From Trichocoleus desertorum ATA4-8-CV12 (lineage in GTDB: Bacteria; Cyanobacteriota; Cyanobacteriia; FACHB-46): a stretch of DNA of 64,000 bases. The DNA is taken from contig JAHHIL010000024.1 in assembly GCA_019358975.1 (NCBI GenBank), positions 1 to 64,000 of the forward strand, in the 5' to 3' direction. The notes beneath the pieces were generated by a model. The model had not been told where the DNA came from. It saw only the letters and a program-made list of their open reading frames with translations, and searched no databases. This document shows positions 6,848 through 15,236 of this stretch, one piece after another (the stretch's first letter is position 1; every line of letters starts with the position of its first letter). The translations under genes and the position numbers were made by a program.

Positions 6848-9538
6848 ATGGATAGCCTAAATCAATTACTGCAACATGCACCCATTGGTATCCTCTACGA
6901 AAGTTTAGATGGCGGTATCTTGAGGGCTAACACTGCTTTTTGCCGTTTGATTGGCTATAGCGAAACTGAACTGCGGCGCTTAGATTACCGCACTATTACT
7001 TATCTCCCCGACCTGGCCTTAGAACTCAGTTTGTTACAGCAAATAATTCAAGGACAACAGCGAGAAATTACCCTAGAAAAGCGATTTCTTTCCCAGGACG
7101 GCTCTATCATTTGGACTGAAGTAAAACTGGTCTTAGTTGGCGAGTTGGAAGATGAAGATAGCTATATTCTGATTTTTGTCACAGATCTCAGCGATCGCCA
7201 GAAAGTAGTGGCAGAAATTCAACAACGGCGAGAACGCGAAGCTCTGTTGAGTAAAATTTCAGCCCAAATTCGGACAACTTTTGATTTTTCGGCCATCTTG
7301 CAGTTAGCTGTAGCGCAACTACGAGAGGCACTAGATACAGATCGGGTCTTAGCTTATCAGTTGCTGCCCGACCAGAGTGGTACCTGTATTGCCGAGTCGG
7401 TCAACCTAACCTATCCGCCGATGTTAGGGCAGAATTTTCCAGCCGAGTGTATTCCTCCTCCTCACTTAGAGTCTTATCGTCTTGGTAAGCTCTGGTGCAT
7501 TGCCAATGTTGAGCAAGAACCTTTGGCAGACTGTCACCAAACCATGTTGAAGCAGGTGCACACCCGCAGCATGGTTGCCGTCTCTATCCAACACATTCGA
7601 GAGGCCTTAGATCCCCAAAAGCGCAGTTTATGGGGTTTGCTGGTTGTCCACCACTGTCGAGCCCCGAGAAACTGGACTGCCGATGAGCAACAACTCATCC
7701 AAGCCGTTGCCGATCAGGTCGCGATCGCTTTAGAGCAAGCAAATCTTCTGCAACAGTTGCAAGCCTATGCTCAAGAACTAGAAGGTCGGGTCAACCAACG
7801 CACCCGCTCCTTAGAGCGATCGCTACAGTTTGAGCAACTGATTCGCAACCTCACAGAAACCCTCCGCAAAGGCTTAGATGAAGATCAAGTGCTGCAAGCT
7901 GCTGTCGAGGGTCTAGTAGAAACTTTAGCGGTTGATGGATGCTATGCCAGCCTGTTTCACTCACAACAGCAAGCCCTAGAAGTACGCTCTGAGCACTGCC
8001 AACCCTCCTTTGCTCAGTCCTTAGTAGGTCAATCTTTTAGCATTCAAAGCTGGCCTCCCCAGTATCGCCAAAAGCTTTTGGCGGGTGATGTTTGTGTGCA
8101 TGAAGTTGCTTTAGCGGCACTCTCAGATTTACCCTTACCTGTACCGATCTGGAGCGATCGCCCTAGCTCAGATCGCTTAGACGCCAATGCCACCGTGATT
8201 GCCCAACTGGTTAGCCCCATCCTCGACGACCAAGGTTTGATTGGAGCCTTGTGTGTTTACCACACTCAATCACGCTATTTTGAGCCATCGGAGATCAAGC
8301 TGATCGAGCAAGTCGCCAATCAGTGCGCGATCGCCCTACGCCAAGCCTACTTGTATCGACAAGAACATCAGCAACGAGCCAGCGCCGAACATTTCCGCTT
8401 GTTTCTAGAAAAATCAATTGACATCTTTGTGGAATATGACCAAGAGCATCGCTACATCGCCATTAACCCTGCGGGGATCGCACTCTTGGGATATTCCCTC
8501 CCCGAAATCTTGGGTAAAACGAACCAAGAGTTACTAGGCTCCTCCGCCCAAGAGTTGGATCACCTCATTCATCAAGCCTTCAAAACTGGAGAACCTGTTT
8601 TTGTCGATCACGAATTATCCCTGCCTTCTGGCTTCAGGTTGTTTGAAACCATTTATACGCCAATCACCGATCCAGCAGGGATTGTTCAACGAGTGGTGGG
8701 AGTTTGTCGAGACATCACTGAATTTCGTAGGCAGTGGCAGCTCTTAGAAACCCAAAACCATCAACTGACCGAAACGACTCGCCTCAAAGAAGAATTTATT
8801 GCTACCACTAGCCATGAACTACGAACCCCTTTGACAGCAATCTTAGGCTTCTCCAACGTTTTGCTACAAGAATTTTTCGGTCAGGTGAATCCTAAGCAAA
8901 AAGATTACATCGAGCGCATTCATACCAGCGGTCAGCACTTACTGGATCTGATCAATGACATTTTAGATTTGTCACGCTTAGAAGCCGATCGCCTAGAACT
9001 CGAACTACAGCACATTTTCATCAACGATATTTGTGAAAGTGCCATTAGTTTTATTCAAGAGCGAGCCGAAAACCAAAATCTGCGCTTAGAAATGGAGATT
9101 GAGCCAGAACTGGAATACATCGTGGCTGATCCCAGACGGTTGAAACAAATGCTGCTTAACTTAATGACTAATGCTGTGAAATTCACACCTACTGGAGCAG
9201 TGGGCCTGAAAGTTTACCGCTCTTGCCAGCAGCGATCCGACAATATTCCAGATACCATTAACTTCTTGATCTGGGATACAGGCATTGGCATTGCCGAAGC
9301 GGACCAAGCTCTACTCTTTATGCCCTTCTCCCAAATTGACAGCTCTTTGTCTCGGCAGCATCAAGGTACTGGACTAGGTCTTGTCATTACCCGTAAGTTG
9401 GCAGAACTCCACGGCGGTTCGATCACCTTAGAATCGGCTTGTGGGGAAGGTTCACGGTTTATTTTGTCCTTACCGCTGCAACAGCCATCTCAGTTACTGT
9501 TGGGCTGGAGCTATGCAACCATGCAGCACCCGCTGTAA
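6848..9538 (+). CDS. Hybrid-input sensor histidine kinase (PAS-GAF-GAF-PAS-HisKA-HATPase)
   Basis: The 896-residue soluble kinase has a PAS domain (about 1-115), a GAF domain of phytochrome type (about 145-300), a coiled linker (300-330), a second GAF (about 340-500), a second PAS (about 515-630), HisKA with phospho-acceptor His656 in TSHELRTP, and an HATPase domain with N, G1 (DTGIGI) and G2 (GTGLGL) boxes. The first GAF contains Cys229-His230, the pair that holds the bilin in many cyanobacteriochromes, so it may be a photoreceptor; this needs testing since non-binding GAFs sometimes keep it. No response regulator gene is adjacent, so the partner is unknown. A small hairpin follows the stop. 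Confidence 0.88.
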   Translation: MDSLNQLLQHAPIGILYESLDGGILRANTAFCRLIGYSETELRRLDYRTITYLPDLALELSLLQQIIQGQQREITLEKRFLSQDGSIIWTEVKLVLVGELEDEDSYILIFVTDLSDRQKVVAEIQQRREREALLSKISAQIRTTFDFSAILQLAVAQLREALDTDRVLAYQLLPDQSGTCIAESVNLTYPPMLGQNFPAECIPPPHLESYRLGKLWCIANVEQEPLADCHQTMLKQVHTRSMVAVSIQHIREALDPQKRSLWGLLVVHHCRAPRNWTADEQQLIQAVADQVAIALEQANLLQQLQAYAQELEGRVNQRTRSLERSLQFEQLIRNLTETLRKGLDEDQVLQAAVEGLVETLAVDGCYASLFHSQQQALEVRSEHCQPSFAQSLVGQSFSIQSWPPQYRQKLLAGDVCVHEVALAALSDLPLPVPIWSDRPSSDRLDANATVIAQLVSPILDDQGLIGALCVYHTQSRYFEPSEIKLIEQVANQCAIALRQAYLYRQEHQQRASAEHFRLFLEKSIDIFVEYDQEHRYIAINPAGIALLGYSLPEILGKTNQELLGSSAQELDHLIHQAFKTGEPVFVDHELSLPSGFRLFETIYTPITDPAGIVQRVVGVCRDITEFRRQWQLLETQNHQLTETTRLKEEFIATTSHELRTPLTAILGFSNVLLQEFFGQVNPKQKDYIERIHTSGQHLLDLINDILDLSRLEADRLELELQHIFINDICESAISFIQERAENQNLRLEMEIEPELEYIVADPRRLKQMLLNLMTNAVKFTPTGAVGLKVYRSCQQRSDNIPDTINFLIWDTGIGIAEADQALLFMPFSQIDSSLSRQHQGTGLGLVITRKLAELHGGSITLESACGEGSRFILSLPLQQPSQLLLGWSYATMQHPL

Positions 9539-9545
9539 AGTGAGC

Positions 9546-9564
9546 CTGCGTGGGCAAAACGCAG
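9546..9564. terminator. Short hairpin between convergent genes
   Basis: CTGCGT (9546-9551) pairs with ACGCAG (9559-9564) around a 7-nt loop, 8 nt after the sensor kinase stop. There is no good T-run, so terminator function is only suggested by position between convergent genes. Confidence 0.3.
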
Positions 9565-9592
9565 ACTCTGCTTTACAAGCCAAGCAACGATT

Positions 9593-10276
9593 TTAACGAT
9601 TTGCTAGAGAATCAGCAGGCAGACACAACAAGTTATCGCCCTGATTGTAAATCAATCCCTTTTGGCGCAGCTTACCCATCAAGCGTGTCACTGTAACACG
9701 AGTGGAACCGATCGCGCTGCCAATTTGGGCATGGGTGAGAGACCAAGGCAGAAAATAACCGTTCTCGCAAGGTTCCCCAAATTCTTCGATTAATAAGGTG
9801 AGGAATCCTAATAAACGGTCAATGGTGCGACGCTGCCCTAGAGTACTCAACCACAGTAGTTTGCGCTGGTGCTGGTAGCGGAAGGCATCTAGCACTTCAC
9901 GGCGGAAATGGGGCCAATTGTCCAGGTCATGCCAGTACATCCAAACTACAGAAGTTTGGTCTACGTGAGCATAACTTTGTAGGGTAAAGGGAGACTGGGC
10001 CACAATTTCAAAGGGTTGTCCTGCACCTACAAAGCCCAAGAAAGCTTCTTCAGGGCTAATGCGAGGCAAGCGTGAATTGCTAGTCGCACTAACTTGGGCG
10101 CTGCCAACTAATCGGACAGAACCTTTCTGCACCAGATACAGTAAGCCAGGGCGAGCTGGAATCTTTTCATCTTTGCTGAAGACACGACAGCGGTAGTGCT
10201 CCTGAGACCAATCTAAGATGCGCTGCCAGGTTAGGAAAGGTCGAGATGCTTCTGAAGGTGAGGATACTGAGTACAT
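9593..10276 (-). CDS. Crp/Fnr-family regulator with NtcA-like recognition helix
   Basis: The 227-residue protein has an N-terminal cyclic-nucleotide-binding-type barrel (about 20-130), a dimer helix (about 130-165) and a C-terminal winged helix. The recognition helix IGSTRVTVTRLMGKLRQKG is nearly the same as that of NtcA, so the DNA site may resemble the NtcA box GTA-N8-TAC. The barrel is diverged from NtcA and the sequence MYWHDLDNWPHFRREVLDA is not the NtcA one, so it is a paralogue, not ntcA itself. Effector unknown. It is divergent from the DALR gene, with operator-like repeats between. Confidence 0.8.
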   Translation of the reverse strand: MYSVSSPSEASRPFLTWQRILDWSQEHYRCRVFSKDEKIPARPGLLYLVQKGSVRLVGSAQVSATSNSRLPRISPEEAFLGFVGAGQPFEIVAQSPFTLQSYAHVDQTSVVWMYWHDLDNWPHFRREVLDAFRYQHQRKLLWLSTLGQRRTIDRLLGFLTLLIEEFGEPCENGYFLPWSLTHAQIGSAIGSTRVTVTRLMGKLRQKGLIYNQGDNLLCLPADSLANR

Positions 10277-10439
10277 AAAACCAGGCTTTTAGAAACTAAA
10301 CAAAATAGATCTAAGACGGCAAGCTTAATAAGGGGGCAAGGATTGTTAAGCTCAACTCGACTCCTTAGGCCAAGGCAATTTGATACCGCTAGCTTAGATC
10401 TAGCTTTTTCCAATGTTTCCATACCCGTACTAAAAATCG

Positions 10440-10470
10440 TACATAAACTATGTAAACAGGTGTGTAAACA
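10440..10470. promoter_or_regulatory. Operator-like repeats in the divergent crp-like / DALR intergenic region
   Basis: Two symmetric signals overlap here: the inverted repeat TACATA-AAC-TATGTA at 10440-10454, and a direct repeat of TGTAAACA at 10451-10458 and 10463-10470. The region (10277-10579, about 300 nt) separates a Crp-family gene from a plus-strand gene, a usual place for autoregulation. No gene is seen in it. Function is inference. Confidence 0.4.
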
Positions 10471-10579
10471 CGGAGAAAGCTAAATGTACTAGACTTTCAT
10501 TATTTTTGAAAGTTTCAGTAGCTTTTGGCCCGTTAGCCTAAAGTGAGCAAGGTTGAACCTGGTTATCCTCGTACCATAC

Positions 10580-11620
10580 ATGAGTAAGAGTTTACCGATC
10601 GTTACCTACCCTGCGCTGCAATTATTGTTACTGAGGCGGTTACAAGAGGTAATCTGCCTACGGAGTGATGTTTTTCCTCTTGATTGCTTGTCAACACCCC
10701 TAAAGACAGAAGCAGGATTGCTACTTCTAGGAGAGATAGATCTACCGATTTCTCTGCAACGAGTAAAAGGGACGCTGCCAGTTTTGTATAGGTCTGCGAT
10801 CGCTTTGCAACTCGCTAAGCCTTGCCGTCAGCCAGGGCTAAAACTTGCAGGTGCAATCGCTGAGGGGTTTTCTCAAGGGGCGATCGCTCAGGAGGGATCA
10901 GATTGCTCAGGGCTGGGAATCAAGGAAGTGATTCTCCGAAATTTTACGGTAAAAGTAGATCCACCGGGTTGGCTATCTTTTGAACTCGCCACCTCTGGTT
11001 TAGCGGCTTGGTTGCAGTGCTTAACCCAAGCCTACGTGCCTCTACTAGAACAGGAGTACGATTTAGTTTCTCAAGGCTTCCCGCTAGGATTCACGCCAGA
11101 GCACGCATTGCCGAACTCATCAGATTTCTCTAGGGGTCAGGTTTTTGACCTATTTACAGTTCAGTATGCGCACGCTCGCTGTGCTGCTTTGCTACGCTTA
11201 GCGGGTAGACATGGCATGACTGGAGATTTGACCAACACGGACCAGAATCTACCGAGTGCGATCGCTCCGCAACCGATTCCTTGGCTGAGTGCCGCAGGTG
11301 AGTTGCGCTTAACTCACGCTTCCGAACAAAGTTTAGTTTTTGCCTTGATAGACACAGCGGATCAATTGTTAGATCTGATCACAAGTGCAGCGATCGCTCA
11401 GTCACCGCCTTTAGGGTGGCAAGCCAAGGTGGAGAGATTAGTCTCAGCTTTGGCCCAAGCCTTCCTCGATTTCTATGCCGCTTGTCGGCTTTGGGGAGAG
11501 GTCCAGCAACGAGATCCAGCTTTGGTGCAAGCGCGACTTGGTTTAGTGTTGGCCACTCAACTGATGCTACAGGGAATACTCCGTGATTTTTTAGGTCTCA
11601 TGGCACCTACCGAGTTATAG
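10580..11620 (+). CDS. DALR anticodon-binding-domain protein of unknown function
   Basis: The product has a C-terminal all-helical region with VFDLFTVQYAHARCAALLR, which is the signature of the DALR domain that ends arginyl-tRNA synthetases, but the catalytic HIGH and KMSKS parts are absent. Cyanobacteria commonly carry such a stand-alone DALR protein; its function is not known to me. The N-terminal half (about 1-150) resembles the additional domain of ArgRS only loosely. The frame opens at a TTG at 10553, but the ATG at 10580 (MSKSLPIV) is preferred, giving 346 residues. tRNA binding is a reasonable inference. Confidence 0.7.
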   Translation: MSKSLPIVTYPALQLLLLRRLQEVICLRSDVFPLDCLSTPLKTEAGLLLLGEIDLPISLQRVKGTLPVLYRSAIALQLAKPCRQPGLKLAGAIAEGFSQGAIAQEGSDCSGLGIKEVILRNFTVKVDPPGWLSFELATSGLAAWLQCLTQAYVPLLEQEYDLVSQGFPLGFTPEHALPNSSDFSRGQVFDLFTVQYAHARCAALLRLAGRHGMTGDLTNTDQNLPSAIAPQPIPWLSAAGELRLTHASEQSLVFALIDTADQLLDLITSAAIAQSPPLGWQAKVERLVSALAQAFLDFYAACRLWGEVQQRDPALVQARLGLVLATQLMLQGILRDFLGLMAPTEL

Positions 11621-11815
11621 AAATTAATCGCTGCTGGGAGGAAGAAGTTTGGCTAGAACCCCTGACGTGAAATCGCTCTAGCTTCAAATCCCTTATCACA
11701 GAACTCCCATATTGGAGCTATCTAACGTTGTATCTTATGAAATTTATTTGAAGAAGGGGTGACAAAGCTGTGTCAGTCAGTTATATTAATTCTTGTGTGA
11801 GGAGCGAACCAGTCA

Positions 11816-11860
11816 GGGCACCGAGACGAAACACGGCCAGTCGTCGGTGCCCTTTCTGAC
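11816..11860. terminator. Strong hairpin between convergent genes
   Basis: GGGCACCGA (11816-11824) pairs perfectly with TCGGTGCCC (11844-11852). GTCAG just outside (11812-11816) can also meet CTGAC (11856-11860), giving a bulged extension. It lies between the DALR gene (+) and the HAD gene (-) and is followed by a weak T-run, so it is probably a terminator. The rest of 11621-11902 shows nothing else. Confidence 0.5.
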
Positions 11861-11902
11861 TTTTAAACCAAAATCACCCAAACCAGCTTTTATAAACCCG
11901 AA

Positions 11903-12775
11903 TTACAGTACAAACTCTTCAATCGCAGCGGCGGCTCCATCCAACTCTACGCTGGGAGCAACCCAATCAGCGATCGCTTTTACGTCATTGGGTGCATCTC
12001 CCATCGCCACACCAATTCCAGCGTATTCCAGCATTTCTACATCATTAAAGTTGTCGCCCACAGTCATGACATTCTCGGCTTGGAGGCCCAGGATTTCTTC
12101 GGCTAGGTGCCTTACAGCGACTCCTTTATTCACTAAAGGATTGGTGGCTTCAAAGAAGGTGGCGACAGATTTGGTCAAGTAGAGTTCTGCGGGAGTGTAA
12201 TGCTGGCGCAGACCACCAAATAATCGCTCAATTACGTCTGTGTCATCGCTCAGAGCCAATACCTTAGTCGGTTCATCGCTCAAGGCTCGGCGTAAGTCCC
12301 CCACCACAATCGGCTCCACTTCCGATCGCTCCGCATAAATCTTGGTCTCTGGCGTCAGTTCCCGAACGTAGAGCTGGTCATTGATATAGAAATGCACCGA
12401 TAGCAGCGATCGCAGTTCTGGCTGTTCGAAATAATCTAACAGGCGATGAGCAGTTTCCTTCGACACAGGCCAATGGCGATGAACTTGTTGAGTCACGACA
12501 TCTTTAATCAAGGCTCCTTGATAGGCCAGTAGAGGCAAGTCGGAGCCAACAGCTTGATGAAAGCGTACCGCCGAACAAAGCATTCGACCTGTGGCGATCG
12601 CCACCTTCACACCTTTGGCTTGAGCGGCTCGAATAGCTTGCTTAACAGGTTCACGAACTTGATTTGAGGTTCCGGCGATCGTGCCATCAATATCCAAAAC
12701 CAATAACCGGATGTCTTTGGGCGTAACCTCTGTAGACTTTGCCGCAGTGGGTTGAGCAGCGGTAGATTCCTTCAT
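11903..12775 (-). CDS. Cof-type HAD-superfamily phosphatase
   Basis: The protein has the HAD signature: LDIDGT with nucleophile Asp28 and acid Asp30, a Thr-containing motif II (VAIATGRM), a Lys motif (VNKGVAVRHLAEE) and the motif IV GDNFNDVEML. The large cap between them is the C2 (type IIB) cap of Cof proteins, which dephosphorylate sugar phosphates and small phosphate esters. The open frame starts earlier at a TTG (12823), but the ATG at 12775 has a strong ribosome binding site GAGGAGG five bases upstream, which decides the start (290 residues). The substrate cannot be told from sequence. Confidence 0.88.
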   Translation of the reverse strand: MKESTAAQPTAAKSTEVTPKDIRLLVLDIDGTIAGTSNQVREPVKQAIRAAQAKGVKVAIATGRMLCSAVRFHQAVGSDLPLLAYQGALIKDVVTQQVHRHWPVSKETAHRLLDYFEQPELRSLLSVHFYINDQLYVRELTPETKIYAERSEVEPIVVGDLRRALSDEPTKVLALSDDTDVIERLFGGLRQHYTPAELYLTKSVATFFEATNPLVNKGVAVRHLAEEILGLQAENVMTVGDNFNDVEMLEYAGIGVAMGDAPNDVKAIADWVAPSVELDGAAAAIEEFVL

Positions 12776-12780
12776 CGTGA

Positions 12781-12787
12781 CCTCCTC
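12781..12787 (-). promoter_or_regulatory. Shine-Dalgarno GAGGAGG of the HAD gene
   Basis: GAGGAGG on the minus strand, with a 5-nt spacer to the ATG at 12775. It argues against the longer TTG-started form. Confidence 0.7.
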
Positions 12788-12964
12788 AGGTGCTAGCTGG
12801 TAAGAGTTGGGCTGCTGTGCCAATTTTTATCCCCAGCGTATCAGGCTCAGCCAACCTTGCTCTAGGTGGTATCAAGAGAGCACTATCCAGGCTTAGATAG
12901 GCGCAAATGCAGGACTCAGTCTGGCACAATCCTTTCAAACTATCATTACAGCAGGAGAGTCGCA

Positions 12965-14185
12965 GTGGCGCAGGAACCTGAGGAACTTCAGGGAGAGCAG
13001 GCAGCAGAATGCGATCGCGCTCTGACCCACAAACAACAGCAACAACGATTAACGGAACTCGCACTGGTATTTTTACGGTTGGGGGCGATCGCTTTTGGGG
13101 GGCCTGCGGCTCACATCGCCATGATGGATCAAGAGGTCGTGAGCCGCCGTTAATGGATGAGCCGAGAGAAATTGCTCGATTTGTTGGGGGTAACAAACTT
13201 GATTCCAGGCCCCAATTCGACCGAGTTAGCCATTCACATCGGCTACGAGCGAGCAGGCTGGCGCGGCTTGTTGGTTGCGGGAGGTTGCTTTATTCTGCCT
13301 GCGATGCTGATCGTTTGGGCCTTAGCTGCTATTTATGCTCGCTATCAAACGGTTCCTCAGGTGGCATGGCTGCTCTATGGCATTAAGCCTGTGATCATTG
13401 CCATTGTGGTTCAGGCGATATTGAATCTGGGCCAGAAGGCAGCCAAAGATGGGCCTACGATCGTCGCAGGTGTTGGTGCGATCGCCGCCTACGTGGCTGG
13501 TTTTAACGAAATTTTGGTGCTGATTTCGTTGGGGGTCGTGGTGATGCTAGCCAAGAACTGGCAAACCAGAGGTAACTCAGTCGGAGCATTCTTGTTACCT
13601 TTTTCGGGAATTTTGGCCCAAGGTGGTACCACTACAGCAGCCATCACATCTGTTAGCGGGGTCAGTATCTTTCTCTTCTTTCTCAAAATTGGCTGTGTTC
13701 TCTACGGCAGTGGTTATGTATTACTAGCCTTTCTCCAACGGGATTTAGTCGATCGCCACCAGTGGCTGACATCGCAGCAGCTTTTAGATGCCGTTGCCAT
13801 TGGTCAAATTACACCGGGTCCAGTCTTTACTACGGCCACCTTCATTGGCTATCTGCTGGCAGGAAATTCTGGGGCCATTGCTGGAACCATCGGCATTTTC
13901 TTACCCGCTTTCGTGCTGGTGTGGGTTATTAATCCTTGGGTGCCTAAGTTGCGGCAATCCCTCTGGGCCAGTGGTTTTCTAGATGGTGTGAATGTGGCTT
14001 CTCTGGGATTAATGGCAGGAGTCACCTACACCTTAGGACGAGCCGCACTGATGGATTGGTTAACCGTGCTCGTGGCAATTTTGAGTGCGATCGCGGTGTT
14101 TCAATTCAAAATCAATACAGCCTGGTTAGTGCTGGCAGGAGGAGCGATCGGATTTGTCTCACACCAATTTGGATGGATAGGCTGA
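12965..14185 (+). pseudogene. chrA: Chromate transporter ChrA interrupted by one in-frame stop
   Basis: The frame beginning at GTG 12965 (ribosome binding site AGGAGA at 12953-12958) encodes the ChrA N-terminus [20 protein letters not shown] and runs to VSRR, where TAA (13151-13153) stands before TGG ATG. The same frame continues without change as WMSREKLLDLLGVTNLIPGP to a normal end at 14185. Homologues have RRQWM here, so a CAA to TAA change is the simplest cause. Both halves otherwise look intact: two related membrane domains with the repeated GPxPG-type motif (IPGPNS, ITPGPV). ChrA exports chromate by proton antiport. A recent mutation, sequencing error or read-through are all possible. 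Confidence 0.8.
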
Positions 14186-14262
14186 GCGAGCCATCGACAA
14201 AACCTACACAACGGCTCAGATCCCTTACTGATGCAGGAATAAATTGTGATAGCCTTTGGGCT

Positions 14263-15207
14263 ATGGCTGAGGCATACAGTCGCCGTCGGGCGATCCATCA
14301 AGTTTTATTGGCTACTCTTTGGTTAACACTGCTAATTTTTGCAGTGAAGGTTTGGGCTGGCTGGGCAGCTAAATCTCTCAGTCTGTTAGCGGAATCGGTA
14401 CACACCTTAATCGATGGGTTTAGTACGCTTCTCAGCATCTTAGCGGTCACTTCGCCCTATCGCACCACGGGACGAGAAGTGTGGGGGCATGGTCGCTTAG
14501 AATCCGTTGGTGCCCTCTTACTTGTAGCTCTGCTAGGTTTTTCGAGCCTCAGCTTGCTTGGTGCAGCCTTGCAGCAATTAGAAGCTTCGACTCGCAACGG
14601 TGCTTTGCCCTTTTCTGTCAGCATGAATCTGCCGCTGATCCAACTCTTAGGGGTTGCGATCGCCATTGGTATTTGTTTAGCGTTTTTCGAGCGCTATGAA
14701 GCGAGAGTCCTCGAAAGTGTGGCTCTACGACTCAATGCTAACCATATTTTGCAAGATGCTTGGCTGAGCGTTGTCGTTTTGATTGGGCTCGTAGGAGTCT
14801 GGCGCGGCTACGTTTGGCTCGATCCGTTACTAGCGATCGCAATGATCTTTGCTGCCATCCGGAGTTGTTGGCGAGTGCTGAACTGGCAGCTACCCCTCTT
14901 AGTGCGGCAAGTGGCGATCGCCCCAGAAATTTTGGCGCAACTGGCACGGCAAGTTGAAGGGGTAACCCACTGCTACCGGATTGAGTCGCGTGGGATTGTC
15001 GGTCGGCAGGTATTTGTCGAAATGTACTTAGTGTTGCACCCCGAATTTACGGGAGCCGCCCGCGTCATTGCCGAACGAGTGGAGGGCGCGATCCGGGAAC
15101 GCTACGGCCCCGTACAAACCATTATTCATATAGACACGGATCAAGCCTCCGCAGAAAATTCCCACGACTCGCTCGGAACCAACCACACCCACGACAAACC
15201 CAGGTAA
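14263..15207 (+). CDS. Cation diffusion facilitator (CDF) metal efflux protein
   Basis: The 314-residue protein has about six membrane spans and a C-terminal cytoplasmic domain. The metal site pairs are visible in TM2 (ESVHTLIDG, His47 and Asp51) and TM5 (NANHILQDA, His161 and Asp165), the HD-HD pattern linked to zinc. The C-terminal domain carries a ferredoxin-like fold and ends in a short His-rich tail (NSHDSLGTNHTHD). The frame opens at 14056, overlapping chrA; the ATG at 14263 fits the family. It follows the broken chrA by about 80 nt, so the two may have formed a metal-resistance pair. Exported metal is probably Zn or Fe/Mn. Confidence 0.85.
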   Translation: MAEAYSRRRAIHQVLLATLWLTLLIFAVKVWAGWAAKSLSLLAESVHTLIDGFSTLLSILAVTSPYRTTGREVWGHGRLESVGALLLVALLGFSSLSLLGAALQQLEASTRNGALPFSVSMNLPLIQLLGVAIAIGICLAFFERYEARVLESVALRLNANHILQDAWLSVVVLIGLVGVWRGYVWLDPLLAIAMIFAAIRSCWRVLNWQLPLLVRQVAIAPEILAQLARQVEGVTHCYRIESRGIVGRQVFVEMYLVLHPEFTGAARVIAERVEGAIRERYGPVQTIIHIDTDQASAENSHDSLGTNHTHDKPR

Positions 15208-15236
15208 AGACTAGGTAAGGAGCGGAACTCGCTAGA

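Noticed and set aside
11684-11720. TTCAAATCCC, resembling a tRNA T-loop
   Set aside because: No acceptor, D or anticodon stems can be built around it.
12786-13196. 136-codon minus-strand ORF across the chrA start
   Set aside because: Shadow of the chrA frame and HAD leader; no recognisable content.
13009-13386. 125-codon ORF in another frame of chrA
   Set aside because: It bridges the stop codon only by chance; the ChrA motifs lie in the frame of 12965-14185.
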